Positions 42,911 through 52,341 of a stretch of 64,000 nt of DNA are shown here, piece after piece. Origin of the DNA: Flammeovirgaceae bacterium (lineage in GTDB: Bacteria; Bacteroidota; Bacteroidia; Cytophagales; Cyclobacteriaceae); assembly GCA_027487845.1 (NCBI GenBank), contig JAIYCV010000008.1, positions 1 to 64,000 on the forward strand, given 5' to 3'. Made by a program: the position numbers and the translations under genes. The notes beneath the pieces are model-generated. The model worked only from the letters and a program-made list of their open reading frames with translations, made no database searches and had not been told where the DNA came from. Each line of letters opens with the position of its first letter. The first letter of the stretch is position 1.

Positions 42911-45900
42911 TCAAAAATCAAAACCCAGAGTAACATATGCACGAGGGTCTTTTAGTTTATAATTTTCAGTAGGCCAGGCTACATCGAACTTAAGGTAGTA
43001 TCCAAAAATGATGGTGCGTAAACCTGCTCCATAACTATACAGCCACGGATTCTGATATTCTTTTAAGCTGACTTGAAAAGGAGCCTGAACCACTTCCCTA
43101 TCTCTCACGCTGTTATTTGAAGTAAGTGGCACAGGGCCGGTCCAACTAGAACCAATGTCATAGAATGCGGTAAACTGCAAATTGCGGAAGAAGTTAGAAG
43201 GAATGGCACCTCTCGACAAAGCGCGGATTAAGGGTACGCGCAACTCAACGTTGGCAAAGGCTACACTGGTTCCATAAAGCGTTGCATAGTCAAAACCTCT
43301 GAGGCTTGTCGCAAACTCCACAAACATCAAATTCTCATTAAAAGCGGTACCAGTTGGTGCTAGGGGATTTTTACTTCCTTCAGTGTTGGTTCTATTTCCA
43401 AACCAATTATCCAGACCACCCAACACGTATTTCTTTGGGGAGTTTCCGAAGAATGTGCCAGCGTAGCCGCGTACGGCAAAAACGATTTCTTTATATACTT
43501 TCTGGTAATGGCGGACATCCATAAAAAGTTGTGAGAAACCAGCGCTGCTATTTCCTAAGCCTTGATAATTAATAAAGTTAAGCTTAGCACGCGTTCCTTC
43601 AATGATATTCATACCAGTAACCAAACTGTTATCATAGACTAATTCAACTTTCGCTCCTGTATAAAATTGTTGCTTGCTGGGAGCATATCGGTAAGTGCTA
43701 GATTGAGGTGTCTCCAAACCGCGATCTACATATCGGGTATAGCCTAAAAAAGGCTTAACGCTAATTCTTGTTCGAACCGATAATGGCAAGGAAGCACCCG
43801 CCTCAATTTTTTGCCAGCTGTATTTTTGAAGATTTTCGTTTCCGTCCCAAAAGATTACTTTCCGATCGAAGCGAACACTGAAATCTATTCGATGTGGAAG
43901 GTATTGCACTTCACCGTAAAGGTCTCCACTTTTCCAATCAAAGGCAGATTGAACGCCACCTAAGAATCTGAAATTTTCAGTAATATCGTTCATCTGAGTT
44001 TCCAGTCTTATGCTTAGCCCACGTAAATTATCAACTACCAGATTAGTGACCAAGTTTTCGTAGGATACCTTTGGCTCGTATGGAAAAGGACCAGCGACTT
44101 TGTTTACCTCTTTGGCTTTCAAGTAGCGTGTTAAAAAATTCTCTGTTGGTTTTTTGTTTTTTGAGGTTTCGTCTGAAAACACATAATCGTCTGTATTGAT
44201 TGGCTTTTCCTGCGCCTTGACTGCAATAGAGTCTTTTTTCTTCGGGGCAACAGTTTCGTCAAACGAGTAATTATCTGTGTTAATTTCTTTATTTGATGGT
44301 TGGGCAATGGCTATCAAAGAGTCAGATTTAACTTTAATTGAGGAGTCTGACTTTTGTTTTAAACGTGAATTAATCAGCTCTTTTATTGAGTTTTTTATAG
44401 CGCTTGTTTTGGTCGAATCTTTGCTTGCAGCAGGCAACACATTTTGCTGAGAACTAGTATCTGTTTTTTCTTTCAGTCGTGCATTAATAAGTTCTTTAAT
44501 AGAAATGCCTTTGGCGGAGGCTTCCTTTTTTCGTTTTTCACTAACAAATTTAGCTTGTTGCAATTCTTTCCTTCTTGTGGGTGGGGTAAAAATTTGCCTA
44601 TTAAGGTTGAAATTTTTGTCCATAAAAATTTCTTCCTTCAAATTCTTATTCATTACAAATGATAGTGTACTCTTCTCGAAATTGAGATCGTAATTTTTAA
44701 TGCTGGAGTTGAAATTTGTAACCTGAGAATAAATACCGGAAGGCCTGTGAAACTTAAATAAATTGGTGATGCCGCGCTGGTCACTTAAGTAATAAAAATT
44801 GTTTTCATCTGCGGCCATCGGAGCGGTATCTTTGCTTAATGTATTGGTTACACGTTGCACAATATTGGATGCCGAATCTAGATCATACATAAAAAGATTG
44901 TAGTTTCCATTTATATTTTGAAAGCCTTGAGCTTTGTTCAATATGGTGTCATTGGTTCGGTTAGAGCTAAAAACTACACTGCTCGTTTTTCCAACAAAGG
45001 ATGGATCTAGGTCATCAAATATATCGTTCGTTAATCTCCTTACCTTGTCTCTTCTGCTACTTACTAAAAACAAATCGTTCTGTCCCTGCTGATCGGCACT
45101 TAACACCGCCAGTTTCCCATTGCTTGAAAAGTTAAAGCTTCTAATATTGCTGAACCTGTCTAAGGTACGTGGCAACTTGGTTCTAGAGTTGAGGTCATAC
45201 AACCAAAATACATATTGACCATATTTTATTCCAATAACTCCCAGTGTATTATTGTCAGCCCACCCTAGCAGGGGCACCGTATAATCTACATCTTGCTTAA
45301 ATACTTTGTTGCCGCCTTGTAATATGGTTGTCTCTTTTCCATTTTCAAGGGATTGGATCTTTACGGTAAACCTACCTCTGTCGTTTTCTGCATAAGCAAT
45401 TTTATTTCCATCCGGGCTAATTTTAACAGTTGTAAAAACTACTGTTCCTCTGTGGTCGGGTGTAAACTTTATTGAGTCTTTTGGAGCTGAATAACTCTGT
45501 GCCACTTTTTCTTCAATTCCAGTATAATATTGTCGCCAATCTATCATCAGCTGTTTGAAAGTTATTCCCAAGGTCACCCAAATGCTTTTCTCCTCATTCC
45601 TGATTACGCGCGTATAGTTCAGTATATTCGAAATACTGCTTTTGCCATACTTTTCTACTATGTAATTCCATATCGATTGACCGACCAGTGCACCTTCTTT
45701 GCCCGTGAACGTTAATGCTTTACTTGTTTTTTTGTTTTTTACTAGCTGCCTTACATAGTCATCCATTTCGGAGTTCCAACCTTTTGCTACATAGTTTGAT
45801 CCTCCTTCGATAAACCATTCTGGCAGGTTAAGCAGCACTGCATTTTGAAACATATCGCGCAAGCTGCCCCCAAACATCATTTGGTTAAGCATCAAGTGAG

Positions 45901-46321
45901 AAAACTTGTAGATAAGTTCTTCTTTAAATTGGCCTAGATTGCCGGGGTGGGCAATTTCGACATAGGGTTTTATAAATTCTGTTTCACCGCTCACACTATA
46001 TTTAGAGTGATTCAACCCCACGTTGCTTTGTTGAAGGTCAGTTATTGAGTTGTATAAAAATACCTTTGTTTTAAGGTATGGGCTTGAGCCAATTAGGTCG
46101 GTAACACGATCAAACTCCAGCTCCAAAAATTGGAGGGCATCGGTGGCTATTTTCTTTCTCTCCTCGTAATAATAAACATCAAAATTTTCGGAACTTACAT
46201 ACTTCCAGTCAAACTGCTTATACTGAACTCGATTTTTCCCAAAAGTCTCTTGCGCCTTTTGGCCTTTTGCCGAAGCAATAAAAAAAATGATGATTAATAA
46301 TGAGCCTCCAATCCTGAGCAT
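42911..46321 (-). CDS. Large outer-membrane protein: dead gluzincin domain, TolB-like propeller, C-terminal barrel
   Basis: A 1136-residue protein with a signal peptide (1-20). Residues 40-240 resemble a gluzincin peptidase, but the zinc motif is broken: L-I-Y-K-F-S-H-L-M-L where H-E-x-x-H is expected (Tyr138, Lys139, His142), although P-E-W-F-I-E-G-G (168-175) with the third-ligand Glu remains. Residues 285-580 are a TolB/PD40-type propeller (S-P-D-G-N-K-I-A-Y, F-S-S-N-G-K-L-A-V-L-S, S-S-N-R-T-N-D). A low-complexity linker (about 600-770) carries two tandem copies of S-I-K-E-L-I-N-x-R-L-K and two of I-N-T-D-(N/D)-Y. The C-terminal 350 residues read as an Omp85-type barrel, ending T-L-G-F-D-F. 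Confidence 0.8.
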   Translation of the reverse strand: MLRIGGSLLIIIFFIASAKGQKAQETFGKNRVQYKQFDWKYVSSENFDVYYYEERKKIATDALQFLELEFDRVTDLIGSSPYLKTKVFLYNSITDLQQSNVGLNHSKYSVSGETEFIKPYVEIAHPGNLGQFKEELIYKFSHLMLNQMMFGGSLRDMFQNAVLLNLPEWFIEGGSNYVAKGWNSEMDDYVRQLVKNKKTSKALTFTGKEGALVGQSIWNYIVEKYGKSSISNILNYTRVIRNEEKSIWVTLGITFKQLMIDWRQYYTGIEEKVAQSYSAPKDSIKFTPDHRGTVVFTTVKISPDGNKIAYAENDRGRFTVKIQSLENGKETTILQGGNKVFKQDVDYTVPLLGWADNNTLGVIGIKYGQYVFWLYDLNSRTKLPRTLDRFSNIRSFNFSSNGKLAVLSADQQGQNDLFLVSSRRDKVRRLTNDIFDDLDPSFVGKTSSVVFSSNRTNDTILNKAQGFQNINGNYNLFMYDLDSASNIVQRVTNTLSKDTAPMAADENNFYYLSDQRGITNLFKFHRPSGIYSQVTNFNSSIKNYDLNFEKSTLSFVMNKNLKEEIFMDKNFNLNRQIFTPPTRRKELQQAKFVSEKRKKEASAKGISIKELINARLKEKTDTSSQQNVLPAASKDSTKTSAIKNSIKELINSRLKQKSDSSIKVKSDSLIAIAQPSNKEINTDNYSFDETVAPKKKDSIAVKAQEKPINTDDYVFSDETSKNKKPTENFLTRYLKAKEVNKVAGPFPYEPKVSYENLVTNLVVDNLRGLSIRLETQMNDITENFRFLGGVQSAFDWKSGDLYGEVQYLPHRIDFSVRFDRKVIFWDGNENLQKYSWQKIEAGASLPLSVRTRISVKPFLGYTRYVDRGLETPQSSTYRYAPSKQQFYTGAKVELVYDNSLVTGMNIIEGTRAKLNFINYQGLGNSSAGFSQLFMDVRHYQKVYKEIVFAVRGYAGTFFGNSPKKYVLGGLDNWFGNRTNTEGSKNPLAPTGTAFNENLMFVEFATSLRGFDYATLYGTSVAFANVELRVPLIRALSRGAIPSNFFRNLQFTAFYDIGSSWTGPVPLTSNNSVRDREVVQAPFQVSLKEYQNPWLYSYGAGLRTIIFGYYLKFDVAWPTENYKLKDPRAYVTLGFDF

Positions 46322-46426
46322 CCTTCGCGTCTAATGGTAATACAAGAGTTTCGAAGATAACGGATTAATTGCGAGTTTATTCAATTCCATTTTCACTTTT
46401 TTATTCCTTTTGTAAAGATGCGCCTT

Positions 46427-47536
46427 CTAAGAAGCACTAAACCGTTTGATTCTGGCGATAGTTGCTTCGGGATCGATGGCTCCGTTTCCTTCCATAAAAT
46501 CTGCTAGCTGATTTGAAAAATATGGGGCAAGGCTAACTCCTTTGGTGCCAAATCCATTCATTACGAACATATTTTTAACGAGCGGGTGCTCTCCCAAATA
46601 CGGTTTTCTGTCCGCTGTGCTTGGGCGAAAGCCCCATTCTTGTGAAACCAGTTTATAAGGACGAACCAACAAATCGGCTAGCTTTCCGGTTAAATCCTCC
46701 TTGGCGGTGTTCGTAGTTTCTTCTGACAGATCCTTAGGATCGTATGTAGCACCTACTTTGTATTGCAAGTTACTTGCACTTGAAGGTGCCAGATAGACGC
46801 CCTTATTATACATCCTCGTCAAAGGCGATTCAAGTTGAATGTCGAGTGTTTCGCCTTTTAATGGACGAAGAGGCAACCAAGAGAAAAAATCGGTCTCTTT
46901 ATCCATCAATCCACCGCAAAAGACAATTTTATTCGACCTAATATCCTCGAATTCAAACCCTTCATTTACTATTTTTAATCTCTTCGTATCCAATTTTACC
47001 GCCCTATAACTTCCGCTACTTTCCAATAGCCATTTGGTAGCTTGGATAAATGCAGGCACATCGAGATAGCCGCATCGTTTTAGTAGCAAACCACCAAAGG
47101 GATCGCTTACTTCATCGCCATAGGTTGACCGAAGAAAGATAGCATCAATATACTCCTGGAAAAACGGGTCAGCGCTTTGTGCCATCCATTCGTTTTGCTC
47201 AAAAATGGAGTTAAAGGGTCGATAAAGCGGAATTGGATAAAAAAACTGGGATGCTAAAAACTGTTCTGCTTTGGGGTAAAATTCCATCAAGGCAGGGTAA
47301 AGCAACTCTGTTTTCCACGCAAGTGTCATTACTTTGCCAATGATTGGATTGAATAGTCCGGCTGCCACCGAAGAGGATTTATTCAACGAAGGCTGGTCGA
47401 AAACCATCACTTTTTTCCCTCGCCAAATAAGCTGAATGGCCAGGCAAGAGCCTGCGATGCCTTGGCCAACAATGAGGTAATCTGTTTCTGCTATTGGTGT
47501 CAATTTTATCGAATCAATGAAAAAGCAAGTAACCAT
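46427..47536 (-). CDS. FAD-dependent oxidoreductase (DAO family)
   Basis: A 369-residue flavoprotein. The dinucleotide motif is Y-L-I-V-G-Q-G-I-A-G-S-C-L-A (about 20-33), followed by F-D-Q at the end of the second strand. A C-terminal G-F-R-P-S-T-A-D-R-K-P-Y-L-G and N-G-F-G-T-K-G-V-S-L-A-P match glycine/D-amino-acid oxidase-like proteins. The substrate is unclear. The ATG at 47536 is the only one before the FAD motif, though the first 15 residues look unneeded; its 5' end overlaps the upstream control region of the divergent metallo-beta-lactamase-fold gene. Confidence 0.85.
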   Translation of the reverse strand: MVTCFFIDSIKLTPIAETDYLIVGQGIAGSCLAIQLIWRGKKVMVFDQPSLNKSSSVAAGLFNPIIGKVMTLAWKTELLYPALMEFYPKAEQFLASQFFYPIPLYRPFNSIFEQNEWMAQSADPFFQEYIDAIFLRSTYGDEVSDPFGGLLLKRCGYLDVPAFIQATKWLLESSGSYRAVKLDTKRLKIVNEGFEFEDIRSNKIVFCGGLMDKETDFFSWLPLRPLKGETLDIQLESPLTRMYNKGVYLAPSSASNLQYKVGATYDPKDLSEETTNTAKEDLTGKLADLLVRPYKLVSQEWGFRPSTADRKPYLGEHPLVKNMFVMNGFGTKGVSLAPYFSNQLADFMEGNGAIDPEATIARIKRFSAS

Positions 47537-47576
47537 TATTTATTCAAACCTTGTAACTTTGAACACAATACAAATT

Positions 47577-48224
47577 ATGCTTAAAATTAGGTCGTTTACA
47601 TTCAATGCCTTTCAAGAAAATACCTACGTTGTTTTTGATGAAACCAACGAAGCAGTGATTATAGATCCGGGCTGTTATTCTAAGGAAGAAATGCAGCAAT
47701 TAGATAGCTTTATTGACTCTTCCCGGCTTTCAATCAAATACCTGTTAAATACGCATTGCCATATTGATCACGTATTGGGTAATAATCATGTAATGGAAAA
47801 ATACAAAGTCCCGTTTCTCATCCACCAGAAAGACTTGCCAGTGCTGAAGGCGGTAAAGAGCTATGCCCCTAATTATGGGTTTCCGCTTTACAGTGAAGCA
47901 TTGCCCGATGGTTTTGTTACCGAAGGCGATAAAATAGAATTTGGGGCAAGTAGTTTGGAAGTTATTTTTCTGCCTGGCCATGCACCCGGCCATGTTGGGT
48001 TTTATCACGCAAGTGAAAAAATACTCCTTTCGGGAGATGTTTTATTCAGCGGCAGCATCGGGCGAACCGATTTACCAGGCGGAGATTTCAATACCTTAAT
48101 AGAGAGCATACACCAAAAGCTTTTTGTATTGCCTGCCGATGTGGCAGTGTATTCGGGCCACGGCCGCCCGACCACCATTGGCAACGAAAAAGTGTCGAAT
48201 CCATTTTGTGCCGTTGAAAACTGA
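47577..48224 (+). CDS. Metallo-beta-lactamase-fold hydrolase (glyoxalase II-like)
   Basis: A 215-residue enzyme. The zinc motif T-H-C-H-I-D-H (about 60-66) with L-P-G-H-A-P-G-H-V-G-F (about 129-139) and S-G-D-V-L-F-S-G-S-I-G-R-T-D (about 150-163) places it in the glyoxalase II-like, YcbL-type branch, with a final Y-S-G-H-G-R-P-T. The likely reaction is hydrolysis of a thioester such as S-lactoylglutathione-type compounds. The ATG at 47577 is preferred over 47517 because earlier residues overlap the divergent gene's start. Confidence 0.93.
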   Translation: MLKIRSFTFNAFQENTYVVFDETNEAVIIDPGCYSKEEMQQLDSFIDSSRLSIKYLLNTHCHIDHVLGNNHVMEKYKVPFLIHQKDLPVLKAVKSYAPNYGFPLYSEALPDGFVTEGDKIEFGASSLEVIFLPGHAPGHVGFYHASEKILLSGDVLFSGSIGRTDLPGGDFNTLIESIHQKLFVLPADVAVYSGHGRPTTIGNEKVSNPFCAVEN

Positions 48225-48230
48225 TTATTA

Positions 48231-48929
48231 ATGAAAGTGCTTCGTCATCTACCTAATGCACTCACCTCTGGCAACTTGTTATGTGGTTGTTTCGGCATTC
48301 TATTCGCTCTCCGCTACCAGTTGGAAGCAGCCGCCTACTGCGTGTGGCTGGCCTGTTTGTTCGATTTTCTTGATGGATTCGCCGCACGGTTGTTGAACGT
48401 ACCTTCGCCCATCGGAAAGGAACTTGATTCGTTGGCCGATATGGTGAGTTTTGGTGTATTGCCAGCGATGGTTATGTATTCCCTTTTGGGTTCCGCAGTG
48501 GTCGATCCGCCAGTGGCATATGCCGCTTTTTTAATTGCCATTTTTTCTGCCTTGCGACTGGCAAAATTTAATATAGACGACAGGCAAACAGATTCTTTCA
48601 TTGGAGTGCCTACGCCAGCCAATGCGCTTTTCATAACATCGCTTGTGTTCTTGCCTGCGCCTTTAAATAAATGGCTCTCTAATCCTACTTTTCTTGTGCT
48701 TATTACCCTTGTTTTTTCATTCCTGCTAGTATCTCCTTTTGAGTTGATTGCACTTAAGTTTAAGAATTTTTCATGGAGGTCAAATCAAGCGAGGTTTCTA
48801 TTTATCGGAGTTTCGTTTTTAACTCTTGTATTATTAAAACAAAGTTCCATACCGTTTATTATACTATTCTATATTCTTTTTTCGTTATTGTTGGACGTGT
48901 TTTCGAGTAAGAAACAAAAAAGTGTATGA
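48231..48929 (+). CDS. pssA: CDP-diacylglycerol-serine O-phosphatidyltransferase
   Basis: A 232-residue integral membrane enzyme that makes phosphatidylserine from CDP-DAG and serine, first step to phosphatidylethanolamine. The CDP-alcohol phosphotransferase motif D-x2-D-G-x2-A-R-x8-G-x3-D-x3-D is present as F-D-F-L-D-G-F-A-A-R-L-L and G-K-E-L-D-S-L-A-D-M (about 44-72). About six hydrophobic helices follow. P-N-A-L-T-S-G-N-L-L-C-G is the standard N-terminus. The 4-base overlap with porU links lipid synthesis and secretion genes in one transcript. Confidence 0.92.
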   Translation: MKVLRHLPNALTSGNLLCGCFGILFALRYQLEAAAYCVWLACLFDFLDGFAARLLNVPSPIGKELDSLADMVSFGVLPAMVMYSLLGSAVVDPPVAYAAFLIAIFSALRLAKFNIDDRQTDSFIGVPTPANALFITSLVFLPAPLNKWLSNPTFLVLITLVFSFLLVSPFELIALKFKNFSWRSNQARFLFIGVSFLTLVLLKQSSIPFIILFYILFSLLLDVFSSKKQKSV

Positions 48930-51900
48930 AGTTTAGGCTCGTTGTTTTTGCTTTTGTAGCCGGGATTATCATTTCTGGCCGTGCACAAAATTCTGTACTC
49001 AGCAGCGGCAAGTGGTATAAGCTATCCGTAAAAGAAAATGGCATTTACAAGATAGATTATAATTTCCTGAAAAGCACAGGAATTAACCCCGATCAAATAG
49101 ACCCAAAAAACATTAAACTTTTTAGCAATAGCAACGGCATGCTGCCTCAACTTAACAGTGCGACCAGGATAAATGATTTACAGGAGTTATCCATTTTTGT
49201 TGCCGGAGAAGCGGATGGAAAATTTAATGGAGAAGACTATATTCTATTCTATGGCCTTAGTTCAGACGAGCTTTTATTTGACACAAAAAGAAATGTATTC
49301 AACTATAAAAATAATTTGTATTCTGACAAGAATTTTTACTTTCTAACCGTTGGCGAAGACCAAGGCAAGCGACTTGCAACTAGTGAAAACTTGCCTACCC
49401 TCGCGCCTGTTGTAAATCAGTTTGATGATGTTGGCTACTATGAAACAGACAAGTTTAATAGTCAATCGTCTGGTCGCGATTGGTTTGGCGAAGCCTTCGA
49501 TGCTAATCCCGAAATTACGGTGCGCTTTGCCATTACTGGTATTGTGGAGAATACTCCGATAAAGCTCGTTTCAAGCGTAATGGCAAAAGCATTTGATGGT
49601 GCTTCCTTCAAACTTTTTTTAAATGACAATCAAGTAGGCGAACAGGTAGTAGGGGCTGTTCCCAATACTTCTTATGGGCTTAAGGGAAGAAAAGTTGCCG
49701 ACACGATTTCAATTAACTCAACTGCGGTAGGCGCACCCACCCGAACTAATCAGGATTTTAAGTTTCAATATGTTAAAACCTCTACAGCCACTTCTCTTGG
49801 CTACTTGGATTACTTTCTTTTTTCGTTTAAGCGGAAGCTGGCACTCTATGGAAGTCAGACTATTTTTAGAGCAAGCCAAAGTATGCAAAACGTGACCTCT
49901 ACGTTTGATATTTCGTCAACTCCATCCGCAAGTTTTGTTTGGGATATAACAGATTCTTTTAACGCTTCTCTGCAAAATGCAATCAATTCGTCTGACAAAA
50001 CCACGTTTACCACCAATACGCAACGCTTAAAGACGTTCGTTGTTTTCAAAAATGAAGGATTGAATGCACCCGCTTTTGAAGGCGCGGTTGTCAATCAAAA
50101 TTTGCATGCGCTCACCGATCTAGATTTTATCATTATCACCCACCCCAACTTTAGGACCGAAGCCCAGCGCTTGGCCGATCATCGTGTAGCGCATGATAAA
50201 CTCGCCACCAAAGTGGTTACAGTAGGTGAAATTTATAATGAATACTCAGGCGGAAAACAAGATGTAACGGCTATTCGCGATTTTATAAAAGGAGTTTACA
50301 ATAGAAGTAATAAAAGGCTTGCTAATGTTTTATTGTTTGGCCGATGTAGCTACGATTATCGAGATCTTGGTTCAACCAACACTAATTTTATTCCTACCTA
50401 TGAATCAGTCAATTCGCTAAGTCCATTGGAGACGTATTCATCTGACGATTATTATACATTTATGGAACCAAATGAAGGTGAATGGTTGGAGTATCCTGCG
50501 CAAGAACACACGATGGATATTGGTGTGGGTAGGCTTACCGTTACGTCACTTGCGGAAGCGCAAAACGTAGTCGATAAATTGATAGAATATGATGGTAGTA
50601 ATACAACAGGCCCGTGGCAAAAGCAAGTTGTTTTTGTTGCCGATGATGGAGACTTCAATATCCACCAAGGGCAAGCCGAGCAATTAGCTTCGACTGTGAA
50701 CAGCAAGTATTCAGAATTTAACACCAATAGAATTTATCTAGATGCCTTTAAGCAAATAGAAAGACCAAGCGGACAGATATCACCAGATACGAAGGCTGCC
50801 ATAAACAAGGCTGTTAAAGAAGGTGCCATCATTTTAAACTATACCGGTCATGGCTCTGAGCAAGTTTGGATGCAAGAGCGGGTGCTCGATGAAGAGGCAA
50901 TTAAGAGCTGGAAAAATAGTTCTCGCTATCCTTTATTTGTTACAGCCACGTGTGAGTTTGGCAGGCATGACAATCCGTTCTTAATTTCTTCTGGTGAGAA
51001 GATCTTACTTGAAAAAAGAGGAGGAGGCATTGGGTTGGTGACCTCGGCACGGCCTGTCTATTCAAGTACCAACTTTTCTCTCAACCAAGCATTTTACGAA
51101 TCACTCTTCATCAAAACAGATGGAAAATACAGAACACTGGGCGCTGTTTTTAAAGATACGAAAAACAAAAGTGTAAGTGGTGTTTCGAATAGAAATTTTG
51201 CCCTTTTGGGCGATCCTTCCATGAAGCTGGCGTTTCCAGAGTACCAAGCGATCGTTTCATCTGCTAAAACAAAAAATAATTCCGACACACTCCGTGCCCT
51301 TTCTACAGTAATTTTAAAGGGCGAGATTCGGTCAGGCACTCAAAAGGCCACAGGTTTTTCGGGCACGATAGAAATTGATTTGCTCGATAAAGAAACCACT
51401 TTGAACACTCTTGGCGATGAAAACCCCGTGTTTCCTTACGCGGATAGAAACAACGCACTTTTCAGAGGTAAGGCAACTGTTCGCAATGGTGACTTTCAAG
51501 CGGAGTTTATCGTTCCTAAAAACATTGAAAATAAAATAGGCAATGCTAAACTTAGTTTGTTTGCCAGCACGGCAACGGGGCTTCAAGCCAGTGGCTCTTC
51601 CACCGCCATTAAGTTGGGCTTAAGCGAGACCAACCTAGTCGCTGATACAAAGCCGCCAACCATTGTGCTTTTTATGGGCGATACCAGTTATGTAAACGGT
51701 GGCTTGGTCGGTCCAAACACTACCCTGGTTGCGAAACTGAGTGACATCAGTGGCATTAACATTTCCAGCAAAGGAGAAGGAAAAAATCTACTAGCGGTGT
51801 TAGATGATACAGCAACTTATGTGGTGAATAACTATTACATCGCAGATAAAGATACCTACAAAGCAGGAACTTTGTCCTTCCCGTTGGAAGGGCTATCAAA

Positions 51901-52312
51901 AGGCAAACACACCATTCGGTTGAGTGCGTCAGACACGTACAACAACACATCGACCGCTACCATCGACTTCGTGGTTACTGATGGCACTGGAATCGTAATT
52001 GATCAGTTTTATAATTATCCAAATCCGTTTAACTCAGATCGTGAAGTTGCCACCTTTCAGTTTGTACATAGCAGGCCGGGAGAAGACTTAGAAGCTTCAT
52101 TGCAAATCTTTGATCTACATGGCCAACTTCAAGATACCAAAGAGTTCAGTATTTTAAGCAGTTCATACAGAGTGCTATTGAACGAATGGAATGGGAACGG
52201 CCCCGCAGGAAACAAATTATCGAGCGGAGTATACGTAGCCCGCCTTTCTGTTCGTTCTTTGCTAGACGGTTCCAAAAACGAAAAATCTACCCGACTAATT
52301 ATTCTTAATTGA
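48926..52312 (+). CDS. porU: Type IX secretion sortase PorU
   Basis: A 1128-residue secreted protease of the C25 (gingipain-like) family that removes C-terminal secretion signals of T9SS cargo and attaches them to A-LPS. Signal peptide residues 1-20. N-terminal N-G-I-Y-K-I-D-Y is typical. Catalytic His642 in N-Y-T-G-H-G-S-E-Q-V-W and Cys676 in F-V-T-A-T-C-E-F-G-R-H-D are intact. The C-terminus (last 100 residues) carries Y-P-N-P-F-N and a G-V-Y-V-A-R-L-S strand, the CTD-like fold of sortase and cargo. It is followed by porV with an ATGA-type overlap region, as in other genomes. Confidence 0.95.
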   Translation: MKFRLVVFAFVAGIIISGRAQNSVLSSGKWYKLSVKENGIYKIDYNFLKSTGINPDQIDPKNIKLFSNSNGMLPQLNSATRINDLQELSIFVAGEADGKFNGEDYILFYGLSSDELLFDTKRNVFNYKNNLYSDKNFYFLTVGEDQGKRLATSENLPTLAPVVNQFDDVGYYETDKFNSQSSGRDWFGEAFDANPEITVRFAITGIVENTPIKLVSSVMAKAFDGASFKLFLNDNQVGEQVVGAVPNTSYGLKGRKVADTISINSTAVGAPTRTNQDFKFQYVKTSTATSLGYLDYFLFSFKRKLALYGSQTIFRASQSMQNVTSTFDISSTPSASFVWDITDSFNASLQNAINSSDKTTFTTNTQRLKTFVVFKNEGLNAPAFEGAVVNQNLHALTDLDFIIITHPNFRTEAQRLADHRVAHDKLATKVVTVGEIYNEYSGGKQDVTAIRDFIKGVYNRSNKRLANVLLFGRCSYDYRDLGSTNTNFIPTYESVNSLSPLETYSSDDYYTFMEPNEGEWLEYPAQEHTMDIGVGRLTVTSLAEAQNVVDKLIEYDGSNTTGPWQKQVVFVADDGDFNIHQGQAEQLASTVNSKYSEFNTNRIYLDAFKQIERPSGQISPDTKAAINKAVKEGAIILNYTGHGSEQVWMQERVLDEEAIKSWKNSSRYPLFVTATCEFGRHDNPFLISSGEKILLEKRGGGIGLVTSARPVYSSTNFSLNQAFYESLFIKTDGKYRTLGAVFKDTKNKSVSGVSNRNFALLGDPSMKLAFPEYQAIVSSAKTKNNSDTLRALSTVILKGEIRSGTQKATGFSGTIEIDLLDKETTLNTLGDENPVFPYADRNNALFRGKATVRNGDFQAEFIVPKNIENKIGNAKLSLFASTATGLQASGSSTAIKLGLSETNLVADTKPPTIVLFMGDTSYVNGGLVGPNTTLVAKLSDISGINISSKGEGKNLLAVLDDTATYVVNNYYIADKDTYKAGTLSFPLEGLSKGKHTIRLSASDTYNNTSTATIDFVVTDGTGIVIDQFYNYPNPFNSDREVATFQFVHSRPGEDLEASLQIFDLHGQLQDTKEFSILSSSYRVLLNEWNGNGPAGNKLSSGVYVARLSVRSLLDGSKNEKSTRLIILN

Positions 52313-52341
52313 TTACCTTTGACCCCTTTATTAAGCTGAGC

